The notes: generated by a model from the letters alone, not told the origin. 64,000 nucleotides of DNA from Bog-756 sp963725275 (GCA_963725275.1 CAVRXS010000004.1:186001-250000), one strand, 5' to 3'. Shown: positions 18,016 through 26,876, counted from the stretch's first letter. A program made the numbers and translations.

Positions 18016-19377
18016 TCAGAAGGGCAGCGAACCGGCCTGCGCCATCTCCAGCTCCTCGAAGATCAGACGGCACGAATCCTCGTCCGGTGGTGAGAGAGGG
18101 TCGCGCTGCAACGCCTCGAAGGCCGGGGCGGGGTCGCCGGTGAGCGCGGCCTTGACCACAAGGTCCTGCAGCTCGATCTGCACACGCATGAACTCGGCGA
18201 TCGGCTCGGCGATCGGCGGCATCGCAACCGGGACGATCCCCTTCGCGTCCGCCGTGGCTGGAACCTCGACGATGGCGCCTTCGGGCAGATTGGGGACGTA
18301 GCCGCGGTTCGGGACGTTGACGGCGTTGAGGTTCCGTAGGCGATCCGTCCAGAGAGCCTCGATGACGGGGAAGACCTCTTCGGCGGAACGACCCGCGCGG
18401 TGCATCGGCAGGTGGGAGTCACCGTTGCCGTAGCGGGTCACCAGTCGCTCCATCTGCCGACCGACACGTTCATGGAAGTGGACAGGCACCGGGTGCCACC
18501 CTGCGATCTCCCGGGCGAACGGGACGTACTCGCCGATGTGGCTGTCGGTCGAACACGGAAGCAGCCCGTACTCCCGGAACATGTGGGAGACCAACGGCGC
18601 GTAGAACTGCTCGACCCCCAGCTGGACCAGGGGCACCTTGGCGAGCTGACGGGCCGTCGCGGTGACGTACGGCGGGTAGTCGAAGTAGCGACGCTGCCAG
18701 AGCTTCCGGAGCCGTGGGTAGAGGTCCTCACCGGTGTCGGAGCGCCGGATATCGGTGAAGAAGGTGAAGTGGTTGATGCCGCTCGCCCGCGCGGTGATCT
18801 GTGCCTTCGGAATGCGCAGGAGCCGCGCGACACGGGCCATGCCACCTGCGAACTCGTGGCAGAGGCTCACCGTTCGGACGGGGGTGGCGGTCGTGATGGC
18901 CAGAGCCACCCTGCTCAACGGGTTGGTGAGGTTGACCAGGAAGGCGTCCGGACAGTGGCGCTGGATGTCGTCACAGATGCCGAGGATGGTCCGGATGGAG
19001 CGCAACGAGTGGAAGACCGCCCCCGGTCCGCCGTTCTCGCCGGTGATCTGGGTCGCACCATGGCGACACGGGATCTCGTAGTCCTCGATCCAGTGCGGCC
19101 ACCGTCCGACCTCGGCGCTGGTGAGGCAGAAGTCCGCACCGTTCATGGCCTCGGCCGGGTCGGTGGAGGCCTCGACGGTGATCGGAGAGCCTCGACGCTC
19201 GTTTACCCGGGCGGCGAACCTCCGGGTCACCTCCAGCCGCTCGGGACTGATGTCGTGCAACATCAGGGTCGCTCCACGCAGGCGCCGGGCGTTGACGGCG
19301 TCGAGCACCATGACCGGGCCGAACGACATCCCCCCCGCCCCGATGAGACAGATCTTGGGCCCGCCTGCTGGCGCCAC
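18016..19377 (-). CDS. glycoside hydrolase family 4 (NAD-dependent alpha-glycosidase)
   Basis: A 453-residue enzyme of GH4, which hydrolyses glycosides by an unusual NAD- and Mn-dependent redox mechanism. The N-terminal NAD motif (ICLIGAGGMSFGP, residues 8-20), VNLTNPLSRV near 148 and the Cys-His metal motif CHEF near 169 are present. The C-H-E-x form is nearest to the alpha-glucosidase/AglA-like branch rather than to the 6-phospho-glucosidases, so the substrate is probably not phosphorylated. The GTG at 19377 follows GGAAGGGGAG. The open frame goes on upstream for 260 codons but that is non-coding antisense to marR. Confidence 0.85.
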   Translation of the reverse strand: MAPAGGPKICLIGAGGMSFGPVMVLDAVNARRLRGATLMLHDISPERLEVTRRFAARVNERRGSPITVEASTDPAEAMNGADFCLTSAEVGRWPHWIEDYEIPCRHGATQITGENGGPGAVFHSLRSIRTILGICDDIQRHCPDAFLVNLTNPLSRVALAITTATPVRTVSLCHEFAGGMARVARLLRIPKAQITARASGINHFTFFTDIRRSDTGEDLYPRLRKLWQRRYFDYPPYVTATARQLAKVPLVQLGVEQFYAPLVSHMFREYGLLPCSTDSHIGEYVPFAREIAGWHPVPVHFHERVGRQMERLVTRYGNGDSHLPMHRAGRSAEEVFPVIEALWTDRLRNLNAVNVPNRGYVPNLPEGAIVEVPATADAKGIVPVAMPPIAEPIAEFMRVQIELQDLVVKAALTGDPAPAFEALQRDPLSPPDEDSCRLIFEELEMAQAGSLPF

Positions 19378-19509
19378 GAACTCCCCTTCCTGCCGATGTC
19401 CCCTCGTCCCGATCGTAACGGGGATCCGGACGGGCGCCCAAGGGGCTGTGTGGTGCGGGTTCCGCGGAATCGGTCCTGCGTGGTCTGGCCCCGGTCGCAC
19501 GTCGTCGGG

Positions 19510-19515
19510 TATACT
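19510..19515 (+). promoter_or_regulatory. -10 box of a leaderless marR mRNA
   Basis: TATACT at 19510-19515 ends seven bases before the marR ATG at 19522, so transcription would start at or next to the ATG. No ribosome-binding sequence precedes the ATG, which agrees with a leaderless message, a common mode in actinobacteria. The surrounding AT-rich block (TATACTAATTGCAT) stands out in this GC-rich region and may also be the MarR operator. Confidence 0.6.
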
Positions 19516-19521
19516 AATTGC

Positions 19522-20025
19522 ATGCCGAAAGTAACTACTGCGCCCGAGGTCGCTCCCGGGCCGGCCGCCGGTCAGGTCGACCGCTTCGAAGAGGCGTTGC
19601 ACATCGTCGCCCGGTCGCTCACCAACCACCGCCTCCACGAGCGGCTCCTCCGGCTGGCCGGAGTCCGGCTCGACAAGGCCGGCGTCGCGCTCCTGCTCAA
19701 GCTCTCGGCGGGCGGTGACGCACTCCGGGTCACCGATCTTGCCGAGCTCCTCGGGGTCGACACCCCGACAGTGACCCGCAAGGTCCAGCAGCTCGAGCGC
19801 GACGGGATGGTCGTTCGCCAGACCGACCCGGACGACCGCCGGGCATCGCGGATCCGGCTCACTCCGGCCGGTCGCCGCACCCTCGAACGGGTACGCACCG
19901 CGCGCCGGGCCTGGCTCGAACACCTGCTCGAGGGCTGGAACGACGACGACCTGTCCACCTTGGCCGACCTGCTCGGCCGGTTCGCCGACGGGCTCGAACA
20001 GGATCTGGAGGACGCCCGTGTCTGA
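19522..20025 (+). CDS. MarR-family transcriptional regulator
   Basis: A 167-residue winged-helix regulator: recognition helix around LAELLGVDTPTVTRKVQQLERDG and the wing DPDDRRASRIRLTPAGR (about residues 70-120) are diagnostic. It overlaps the next gene, an EmrB/QacA-type efflux pump, by eight bases, so the two are one operon and the regulator most likely represses the pump in response to a ligand. The mRNA appears leaderless. Confidence 0.9.
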   Translation: MPKVTTAPEVAPGPAAGQVDRFEEALHIVARSLTNHRLHERLLRLAGVRLDKAGVALLLKLSAGGDALRVTDLAELLGVDTPTVTRKVQQLERDGMVVRQTDPDDRRASRIRLTPAGRRTLERVRTARRAWLEHLLEGWNDDDLSTLADLLGRFADGLEQDLEDARV

Positions 20026-21661
20026 CGTGATGACCGCACCGGCCGACCAGGCCCTACCGGACGCGGAACACCGCAGGATCATGGTCATCCTCGGCGCACT
20101 CATGTTGGGGATGGCGCTGGCTGCCCTCGACCAGACGATCGTGGCCACCGCGCTGCCGACCATTGCAGGCGACCTCCATGGATTGAACCACCTCGCATGG
20201 GTGGTGACCGCCTACCTCCTCGCCACCTGCATCTCGACGCCTCTGTGGGGCAAGCTCGGCGACCAGTACGGTCGCAAGGGCCTGTTCCAGTTGGCGATCC
20301 TGATCTTCCTGGCCGGCTCGATGCTGTCGGGCCTGTCGCAGACCATGGCGGAGCTCATCGGCTTCCGGGCCATTCAGGGAATCGGTGCCGGTGGGTTGAT
20401 GGTCGGTGCCCAGGCCATCATGGGCGATGTGGTGCCTGCGCGGCAGCGGGGGCGGTACATGGGCTATTTCGGCGTGGTCTTCGGGGTCACCAACGTGGCG
20501 GGCCCCCTGCTCGGCGGGTTCTTCACCGAGCACCTCTCCTGGCGCTGGATCTTCTACATCAACGTGCCGCTGGGCATCGTCGCCCTGTTCGTCGTGGCCA
20601 CAGCCCTGCACATCCCGATGTCACGGGTCCGCCACAAGATCGACTGGGCCGGGACCGCGCTCCTCTCCGTGGGCGTGACCTGCATCATCCTCCTCACCAG
20701 CTGGGCCGGCTCCGAGTATGCCTGGGGCTCGTCCACGATCATCGGCCTCGGACTCGTCGCCCTCGTGACACTCGGTGTCTTCTGCTGGGTCGAGACGAAG
20801 GCCGCCGAGCCGATCATCCCGCTCTGGCTCTTCAAGAACCGGACCTTCACCGCGACCTCCGCGGTCGGGTTCGTCATCGGGTTCTCGATGTTCGGGGCCA
20901 TCATCTACCTACCGCTGTACCTCCAGATCGTCCACGGCGCCTCGCCCACCCTCTCGGGTCTCGAGCTGTTGCCGATGATCGGCGGCATGCTGCTCACCTT
21001 CATCGTGAGCGGGCGGCTGGTCACCCGCACCGGACGGTACAAGGTGTTCCCCATCCTCGGTACTGGGGTCCTGGCCGTGGGCCTCCTGTTGCTCACCCGT
21101 CTCGGTCCGCACACCTCCTACGGGGAGGTGTCCGTCTTCATGTTCATCACGGGACTGGGGATCGGCCTGGTCATGCAGGTCCTGGTCGTCGCGGTGCAGA
21201 ACGCGGTGCCACACTCGGCGCTGGGGGTCGCCACGGCAACCTCGACGTTCTTCCGGACGATCGGGGGAGCCTTCGGCGTGGCCGTGCTCGGTGCCGTCTT
21301 CGCCAACCGATTGATCTCCGAGCTCAAGCTGCACGCCACTGCAGCCGAGCTCAAGTTGGTCAGCGGGTCGAACCTGACGGCCAATCCGGCACAGATCGCG
21401 CACCTGCCCCAAGGCCAACGCACCTTCGTCATCAGCGCATTCAGCCACTCGGTCGAGTCGGCGTTCCTGGTGGCCGTTCCCGTCGTCGTCGTGGGCTTCG
21501 TGCTCAGCTGGCTCATCAAGGAGATCCCACTGCGGACAACGGCGTTCGTTGCCACCGCGCAACCCGACGGTGAGGCATCCCAGAACGGCAAGACGTCCCA
21601 GAACGGGACGGCGGGCACCGGGGAGTTCTCCGTCCCCGCGCGAGCGTCCGGCGCGCCGTAG
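20018..21661 (+). CDS. DHA2-type (EmrB/QacA) multidrug MFS transporter
   Basis: A 547-residue permease with about 14 membrane helices. Helix 1 carries LDQTIVATALPTIAGDL, followed by WGKLGDQYGRKG (MFS motif A) near residue 75, FRAIQGIGAGGLM near 118 and GVTNVAGPLLGG (motif C) near 155, all typical of the DHA2 drug:H+ antiporters. The C-terminal 45 residues are a soluble low-complexity tail containing a SQNGKTSQNGTAG repeat. GTG 20018 lies inside the end of marR; an ATG at 20030 is an alternative. It is not a close copy of the pump at 9.9-11.4 kb. Confidence 0.9.
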   Translation: MSDVMTAPADQALPDAEHRRIMVILGALMLGMALAALDQTIVATALPTIAGDLHGLNHLAWVVTAYLLATCISTPLWGKLGDQYGRKGLFQLAILIFLAGSMLSGLSQTMAELIGFRAIQGIGAGGLMVGAQAIMGDVVPARQRGRYMGYFGVVFGVTNVAGPLLGGFFTEHLSWRWIFYINVPLGIVALFVVATALHIPMSRVRHKIDWAGTALLSVGVTCIILLTSWAGSEYAWGSSTIIGLGLVALVTLGVFCWVETKAAEPIIPLWLFKNRTFTATSAVGFVIGFSMFGAIIYLPLYLQIVHGASPTLSGLELLPMIGGMLLTFIVSGRLVTRTGRYKVFPILGTGVLAVGLLLLTRLGPHTSYGEVSVFMFITGLGIGLVMQVLVVAVQNAVPHSALGVATATSTFFRTIGGAFGVAVLGAVFANRLISELKLHATAAELKLVSGSNLTANPAQIAHLPQGQRTFVISAFSHSVESAFLVAVPVVVVGFVLSWLIKEIPLRTTAFVATAQPDGEASQNGKTSQNGTAGTGEFSVPARASGAP

Positions 21662-21715
21662 GCGAACCCTTTTCGGGGAGCACCAACGGGTGATCCCGGG
21701 ACGCGTACTCGGGCT

Positions 21716-22312
21716 TCAGACTGGCGCAGCGTCGGCTCTGGGTGGTCGCTCTTCGCTGATCGGCGGTGGGGATTCCCCCGCAATCGAATGGACCACGGAA
21801 GGGCCGCCAGATCGAAGGTGCCGTCCGATGACCGCGTCGAGACTCAGTCGGCCCGCGCCGAGTCCGACGACGGCGAGCGCCATGGCGGCGAGCGCCAGGT
21901 TGAACTCGTAGCCCGGTGTCGCGGAGAGCGAATTGATGCCGTGGACCCAGGACACCGTGACCATCGCCACCACCTGATCGCCGAGCAGCGCGAGCCCGGC
22001 CAAACGAGACACGAGGCCGAGTGCGAGCGCGACTGCTCCACCGAACTCGATCACCCCACCGAGGACCGCAAAGAACCCACCCGGACGCAGGTGAGCCGTG
22101 TTCGACATGAACAGTGCCGTGCTGTGGACTCCCGGACCGTTGAATGCGCCGAAGAGCTTTCCGGCTCCGTAGTAGACGAAGATCCAGACCAGCGCGATCC
22201 GCATCGGCACCATCGCGACATCGGTGCCCAGGGCCGACGGTTCTGTGCTGAACATGGCCCTGACCAGCCCGCGGACACTCACCCGCCGGCGAAGCCGGGG
22301 TAACGCCACCAT
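21716..22312 (-). CDS. DoxX-family membrane protein
   Basis: A 198-residue protein with four membrane helices in the DoxX pattern: RIALVWIFVYYGAGKLFGAF near residue 38, GGVIEFGGAVALALGLVSRLAGLALLGDQ near 85-115. DoxX proteins are poorly understood and are linked to thiol oxidation and membrane redox stress. The ATG (22312-22310) overlaps the TGA of the fatty acid hydroxylase-type gene (TGATG), so it is the third gene of that operon. The longer frame upstream is discarded for that reason. Confidence 0.8.
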   Translation of the reverse strand: MVALPRLRRRVSVRGLVRAMFSTEPSALGTDVAMVPMRIALVWIFVYYGAGKLFGAFNGPGVHSTALFMSNTAHLRPGGFFAVLGGVIEFGGAVALALGLVSRLAGLALLGDQVVAMVTVSWVHGINSLSATPGYEFNLALAAMALAVVGLGAGRLSLDAVIGRHLRSGGPSVVHSIAGESPPPISEERPPRADAAPV

Positions 22313-23433
22313 CAGGATCCCGCCCCGTCCGCGTCGACCGAACCGAGCTGGCGGGACCTCGCCCGGCCTTCCACGGCATCCCCGCCGGCATGCAACGGTC
22401 GGAACGGCCCCCAAAGCTGCACGAGGAGCACCGACAGATGACGAGGCCGTGCGGCCGCCTGCTCAACGATGAGCGGGCGCCCAGGTAGTCCGGTATCCGT
22501 CCGGATCGTTTCCTCGGTCGGGAATACCGCATGATGGAAGAGCTGGTCCCAGATGGTCAGCGCGAAACCGAGGTTGACGTCCTGGGGGCCGTCCAACTTG
22601 TGATGGATGCGGTGGTAGTTCGGGCTCACGAAGATCCGCCCCAGCGGACCGAACCCGAGATTCGTGTTGGAGTGCTCGAAGGCGACGAACCCGGCGTAGG
22701 CGACGAGCACTGCGAGCGGCACTGTGCCATTGGCCAGGAGAACGACCCCTGGAACGAGTGCGAGGAGATACGAGACATGGATGAGTGGGTGGGTGCGAAA
22801 GACGGTGAGCACGCTCATGTCCTCCTGCGAATGGTGGAGCTCGTGAAAGCGCCAGAGCGCACGGATGCGGTGGTTCGCGAGATCCGCGAGCCAGTTGCAC
22901 CCATCCATCGCCACGAAGATCAGGGCGATGACGGCCCAACGGGGAACGAATCCGAGTCGGGGCACGACAATCCACGGGAGGTCCCGTTGCGCCAGATCGG
23001 TGAAGGACAGTGAGAGCGCCGCCACGAGTGGCACGACCAGGCTCGCGTTCAAGATCGTGTAGAGCGCGTCCTGGCGGTACCCCCGAGCAAGAGCTGGCCG
23101 CAGCTGGGCCGGGCGCACCCTCTCGACGACGAGGATGGCCGCGAGGATCACGAGCGTCACCGGACCGACGACCACCACGTGCAACCGCGTCATCGAGGAC
23201 GACAGGCCGGTACCGCCCCAACGGTTCGACCAACCGATACCGACGAGGAGGATGGCTACGGCCACGATTGCGAAGGCAGGCAGATAGGGACGGGCTGCAG
23301 GCAGCCGTCCTGAGCCATTTGTCCCGGCGTACCCGGGGATCGGCAAGGTTCGCGCTGGGGAGCACTCCGGCCCCTCGATGACAGAGTCCGCTTCCGCTCC
23401 CCGCTCTGCGAGGAGACTAGAACCCGACTCCAC
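22312..23433 (-). CDS. sterol desaturase / fatty acid hydroxylase superfamily protein
   Basis: A 373-residue membrane protein with the di-iron histidine clusters of the superfamily: NHRIRALWRFHELHHS near residue 190, HPLIHVS near 215, and NYHRIHHK near 275. About five or six membrane helices surround them. These enzymes hydroxylate or desaturate lipids using O2. The GTG at 23433 has an AGGAGGT site and lies inside the end of the lipoprotein gene (17-bp overlap), and the stop overlaps doxX, so the three genes are one operon. The lipid substrate is unknown. Confidence 0.85.
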   Translation of the reverse strand: MESGSSLLAERGAEADSVIEGPECSPARTLPIPGYAGTNGSGRLPAARPYLPAFAIVAVAILLVGIGWSNRWGGTGLSSSMTRLHVVVVGPVTLVILAAILVVERVRPAQLRPALARGYRQDALYTILNASLVVPLVAALSLSFTDLAQRDLPWIVVPRLGFVPRWAVIALIFVAMDGCNWLADLANHRIRALWRFHELHHSQEDMSVLTVFRTHPLIHVSYLLALVPGVVLLANGTVPLAVLVAYAGFVAFEHSNTNLGFGPLGRIFVSPNYHRIHHKLDGPQDVNLGFALTIWDQLFHHAVFPTEETIRTDTGLPGRPLIVEQAAARPRHLSVLLVQLWGPFRPLHAGGDAVEGRARSRQLGSVDADGAGS

Positions 23434-24089
23434 CGCCACCTCCTGGACTCGTTGTCGTCGTTGGTGGTGCGGTCGCCGGTGGGGCAGTAGCCGGAGGCGC
23501 CGTGGGCATCGGAGCCGTGGCCGCTGGTTCGGTCGCCGGGGGGGCAGTAGCGGGGGGGGGTGGCGGCGGACGTTTTCAGTACGAACCAGGTCCCAGCGAC
23601 CCCTTGGCCCTTGTCCTGGCCCGGGGCCGTATCGCCCTGGTAGTAGTAGAGGAGATGACCGTTGTATGTGACCTGGGTCGACCCGTCGGGGCGCACGACT
23701 GTTCCAAGCATTCCGGGAACGCCTGACGTCAGAGCCGGCCGATGACCGGCCGGGACCACCAGGGGGGGCCACACCACTGCGCATTCCCCTGTGCAGGTGG
23801 TGGCAGTCGGAGAATCGGTCGTGAAGTAATAGAGCGTTCGACCGTTCGGCCCGGTCAGCACCGATCCGACACCCGGAAGTGCCGCTGAATCGAGGTCGAC
23901 CGACTTGGTCGGCGGGCTCGATCCGGTCGGAGTGACCTTCGTGGTCGTCGGACTGCTCTGCGCCGATGTGCAGGCGGCAGCCAACACTGCGACCGTTGCG
24001 AAGGACGCCGCCAGCAACAGGCGGCGGGTCGTCATCGTCCGGCGACGACTGGGGGTTTCGTTCTGACTTGTAGCAGGTCGGATGTTCAT
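23417..24089 (-). CDS. lipoprotein with COG4315-type secreted repeats (frameshifted in a poly-G run)
   Basis: An exported lipoprotein: signal peptide MTTRRLLLAASFATVAVL with lipobox LAAAC, then two repeats of the COG4315 kind (GRTLYYFTTD with CTGECAVVWPPL, then GHLLYYYQGD), ending in an Ala/Pro/Thr-rich linker. As given, the frame derails at a run of nine Gs (23552-23560). With eight Gs the tail reads on as TPPATAPPATEPAAT, TAPPATAPPATAPPTTTTS and stops at TAG 23417, which then overlaps the next gene in the usual way. So the run is one base too long. Start may be ATG 24089 or, better for a signal peptide, ATG 24035. Function of the repeats is unknown. Confidence 0.75.
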
Positions 24090-24220
24090 CGGCAGTGACT
24101 ACCGAGACGGAGCCCTCTTCGTTCATCTGAATCGAGAATTCCGCCGCAATGTCAGGGATCCTGAAGTGCGGTGGGCCTGGAGCTCCGAGCCGGAGACCCT
24201 ACGGTGAAGCACTGCCCGTG

Positions 24221-25090
24221 CTACCGGCTCGGCCAGGGCAGGCCCATGTTGTTCAGCGTCGGCACCGCGCCGGCTGACATGATCCGTTCGGCGAGGGGAC
24301 GCATCGCCTCTGCGAGGTCGAGCGCCCTGGCACCGAGGGTGGATACCAGGGGTGCAGCCAGTCGGTCGGTCGCTGCCTCGATGGCGTCGCGGACCTCGGT
24401 GCCTGCCGGAGTGGGGAGCTCGTCGTCGTCGATCCATTCGCGCTCACGAAGTCGCACGGCTGCAGTTCGCCACTCTTGTTCGGACCACCCACGGCTGGCA
24501 CGGAGGCTCTCCCGGTCCGAGCGCCCGGTCGCTGCTTGCATCACGAGCGACTCGCATGGGTCGACCTCATAGGCGACGAGGCACGTGACATGGCCGCCGC
24601 CGCGGTGCTCACGCATCGCTCCGAGGGCCTGCCACAGCTGGAGGTGCGGTGCACCCGGATCGGCAAGAGCGGCATTCGCAGCTCCGAGTGGTCTGCCCGA
24701 GAAGTCAGCTGCGTGGACGGCGGCCATTGCGAGTGACGCTGCTCGCCGAACGTCGGGTCCGTCGATCGCGTCTCCGAGCAGTCGACCGAGCGCTGCATCC
24801 ATCGCAGACAGTCGGGCGTCGATGAGCTGCCGTGGCTCGGCGTGGACCCACGCGTCGGGGATCGCGCGCTCGACCCGCTGAGGGTGAAAGCCATAGAAGA
24901 TCGAGGTCACGACGGGCGCCGACACGGCACCGAGCGGTGCTGCCCGGCAGCCGAAGTAGCTCATCCAGCCGCCTTTGAGGCCGAGCCCGTCCGTTGCCTC
25001 GCGGGTCTCCGGAGCGAAGAAGACCACAGCGTGGATCGGCTCGCCGTACTGCCAGAGGAGGCGCGCCGCCTGCTCCTCTCGTGTGCCCAC
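24221..25090 (-). CDS. SCO6745-family protein
   Basis: A 289-residue protein of the actinobacterial SCO6745 family. The N-terminal signature EPIHAVVFFAPETREATDGLGLKG and the following GGWMSYFGCRAAPLG, VVTSIFYGFHP are characteristic, and the C-terminal half resembles a winged helix (WSEQEWRTAAVRLREREWID). The family is common in actinobacteria but has no firmly established function; some members are annotated as regulators. It begins (GTG 25090) 11 bp after the amidohydrolase gene on the same strand, so it is the second gene of that operon. Confidence 0.8.
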   Translation of the reverse strand: MGTREEQAARLLWQYGEPIHAVVFFAPETREATDGLGLKGGWMSYFGCRAAPLGAVSAPVVTSIFYGFHPQRVERAIPDAWVHAEPRQLIDARLSAMDAALGRLLGDAIDGPDVRRAASLAMAAVHAADFSGRPLGAANAALADPGAPHLQLWQALGAMREHRGGGHVTCLVAYEVDPCESLVMQAATGRSDRESLRASRGWSEQEWRTAAVRLREREWIDDDELPTPAGTEVRDAIEAATDRLAAPLVSTLGARALDLAEAMRPLAERIMSAGAVPTLNNMGLPWPSR

Positions 25091-25101
25091 GAAGACCCGC
25101 C

Positions 25102-26283
25102 TCAGCCCAGGCGGTAGAGCTTCTTCCCGTTGTCAGAGAGGATCTTGCGGCGCGACTCGGGCCGAAGCGTCGCCATGGCCTCGTGCACGTGCTCGAGCGG
25201 CTTGGGCCAGAGAGCCGTCGGGTGAGGAAAGTCGGTCTCGAACATGATGTTGTCCTCGCCCACCTTGTCGACCAGCTCCTGAAGATGCCCGCGACCGGTC
25301 TCGAACCACATGGTGCCGTACCAGTTCGACTTGAAGTACTCCGAAGGCGCCCGGCCAAGCTCGGCCGCCTGTACAGGAGCGTTCTCCGGGAGTTCCCAGT
25401 CCATCGTCTCGAGGATGAACGGGACCCAGCCGATCCCGCTCTCCACCGAAACCATCTTGAGTTTCGGAAAGCGGTCGAAGATTCCCGCAAAGATCGTGTT
25501 GATGACCACGCGGGCATTGCCGATGAAGAGCATCGACCCACCGATGGCGGGCTTGACGAACTCGTCCTGTGATTCCCAGAAGTACTGGCCGAAGAAGTTC
25601 ATCGCCGTGAGGCTCGCTCCGATGTGGAAGTGGATCGGCAGCTCGAGATCGGCACAGACCTCCCACAGAGGGTCCCAGGCCGCGTTGGCCAGGTCCGGGG
25701 AGCCGAGGTCCTGGGGATCCGAGGTCATGTTGATTCCCCGGAGACCCAGCTCGGCGATTCGCTGCGCTTCGCGCACGCACCCCTCGATATCCCAGGCGGG
25801 CAGGATCGGCATCGGCAAGAGCCGGTTGTTCGTGCGCTCCTGTATCTCGGCCCGGGAGTCGTTGAAGATCTCCACGGCCAGGCGGCGCAGCATCGGGTCC
25901 TTCACGTCTACCAGTGCCTGGCCCCCCAGACCAAGGGCATTGGGATAGGTGACCTGGTGCTGGATTCCCATGTCGTCGAGAACCTTGAGGCGGGCGTCGA
26001 TGTCCCACGCTGCCACGTGGGACCGTTCGAAATCCCACTCGAGCATCGATTCCTGGAATGGATGCTTCACACCTTCCCTGTCAATGGTGCTGCCGCCGCC
26101 AGCCTTTCCGAGAGGTATCCCTTCGATAACCCATGTTCGCTCTCCCTCGACCTCTTCAACGTGAAGAATCTCACTCTTGTAGGCAGCGGGGGCCCGCTTC
26201 GTCCAGAGGTCGTCGACATCGGTGAGATGGGAGTCAGCGTCGACAACGGCCAGTTGCTCAGGCACTGCCGAGGTGAGAGTCAT
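25102..26283 (-). CDS. amidohydrolase family protein (ACMSD-like TIM barrel)
   Basis: A 393-residue metal-dependent hydrolase/decarboxylase of the amidohydrolase-2 family. Metal and active-site segments are in order: DADSHLTDVDD near residue 15, PIHFHIGASL near 235, VSVESGIGWVPF near 300 and MFETDFPHPT near 355. Relatives cleave or decarboxylate ring-fission products and hydroxybenzoates. ATG 26283 is chosen because GGAGG lies nine bases upstream; ATG 26292 would touch that site. It is followed by the SCO6745 gene. A strong hairpin separates it from the island upstream. Confidence 0.85.
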   Translation of the reverse strand: MTLTSAVPEQLAVVDADSHLTDVDDLWTKRAPAAYKSEILHVEEVEGERTWVIEGIPLGKAGGGSTIDREGVKHPFQESMLEWDFERSHVAAWDIDARLKVLDDMGIQHQVTYPNALGLGGQALVDVKDPMLRRLAVEIFNDSRAEIQERTNNRLLPMPILPAWDIEGCVREAQRIAELGLRGINMTSDPQDLGSPDLANAAWDPLWEVCADLELPIHFHIGASLTAMNFFGQYFWESQDEFVKPAIGGSMLFIGNARVVINTIFAGIFDRFPKLKMVSVESGIGWVPFILETMDWELPENAPVQAAELGRAPSEYFKSNWYGTMWFETGRGHLQELVDKVGEDNIMFETDFPHPTALWPKPLEHVHEAMATLRPESRRKILSDNGKKLYRLG

Positions 26284-26321
26284 GCGGTTCATCCTCCAGG
26301 CTTCACGACCAAGGGACCGGC

Positions 26322-26369
26322 GCCCCACCAGCTGAGGTTAGCGCCGGTGCTGGCTCAGTCTGGTGGGGC
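26322..26369 (-). terminator. strong hairpin at the end of the island operon
   Basis: A 10-bp perfect stem (GCCCCACCAG 26322-26331 with 26360-26369) continues, after one bulged base, through five more pairs (26332-26336 with 26354-26358), leaving a 17-base loop. It covers the stop codon of the small membrane gene on the minus strand and lies just before the amidohydrolase promoter. No U-run follows. Its right arm coincides with the acceptor end of the tRNA remnant. Confidence 0.55.
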
Positions 26370-26876
26370 CGGCCGGAATCGAACGGCGACCTCAGCAGCA
26401 ACAGTGCGTGCACTCCGGACTCCGGTGGATCCCTGTGCACGATCCTGCCTGGTCAGAGGTTTCCCTGGAGGACCGGCGGAGATGCTTTCGATGGGCGTCT
26501 GGATGCGGAACCATCCTCCATTCACATGGATCCTGAGCTGAACGAGCTTCAGAATCCCTCGCTTCTGCAGCACCCGGCATCCGGCGGGCGAGATCACGAC
26601 GTGTGCAGGCGTTCGACTCTGAAGGTCCAACGCGAGTTCCTCCTCATACAGGGCGTCAGCGGTCGCCGTCTGCCCCACCACAGAAGGAGCGACGCAGTAG
26701 GAGTGAGCCGCCGCAAGCTGGCGAGTGATGACGCCGGTCTCGCTCGACCACCCCGCACTCCAGACCACGAGCGAAATGCAGAGAGCGATTCCCGTCAAAA
26801 TGGCGACCAGGCCGCGGACAGCGAAGTCGGATTCGGTCTCGGCACCTACCTCCGATGCCGGCCAAAGTTGGTCCAC
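26355..26876 (-). CDS. small membrane protein of unknown function (island)
   Basis: A 173-residue protein with one membrane helix at about residues 20-42 and an extracytoplasmic domain of about 100 residues containing two Cys (HSYCVAPSV, SPAGCRVLQ). I do not recognise it. GTG 26876 overlaps the stop of the larger membrane protein gene by one base (TAGTG), so it is the second gene of that unit. Its last 20 codons run through the decayed tRNA sequence, which suggests the natural C-terminus was altered when this end of the island formed. Confidence 0.45.
   Translation of the reverse strand: MDQLWPASEVGAETESDFAVRGLVAILTGIALCISLVVWSAGWSSETGVITRQLAAAHSYCVAPSVVGQTATADALYEEELALDLQSRTPAHVVISPAGCRVLQKRGILKLVQLRIHVNGGWFRIQTPIESISAGPPGKPLTRQDRAQGSTGVRSARTVAAEVAVRFRPAPPD
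26364..26415 (-). pseudogene. partial tRNA-Ile remnant (3' part)
   Basis: These 52 bases align with the 3' two-thirds of tRNA-Ile at 27986-28037: 43 of 53 aligned positions agree by hand, with two single-base gaps. T-loop GGAATCGAAC, variable loop and half of the anticodon stem are kept. The T-stem has lost one base, the anticodon stem no longer pairs fully, the anticodon would be GTT, and the D-arm and 5' acceptor strand are missing, so it cannot be a working tRNA. Confidence 0.7.

Noticed and set aside
26364..26415. A second functional tRNA (anticodon GTT)
   Set aside because: The 5' half is missing, T-stem and anticodon stem do not pair fully.
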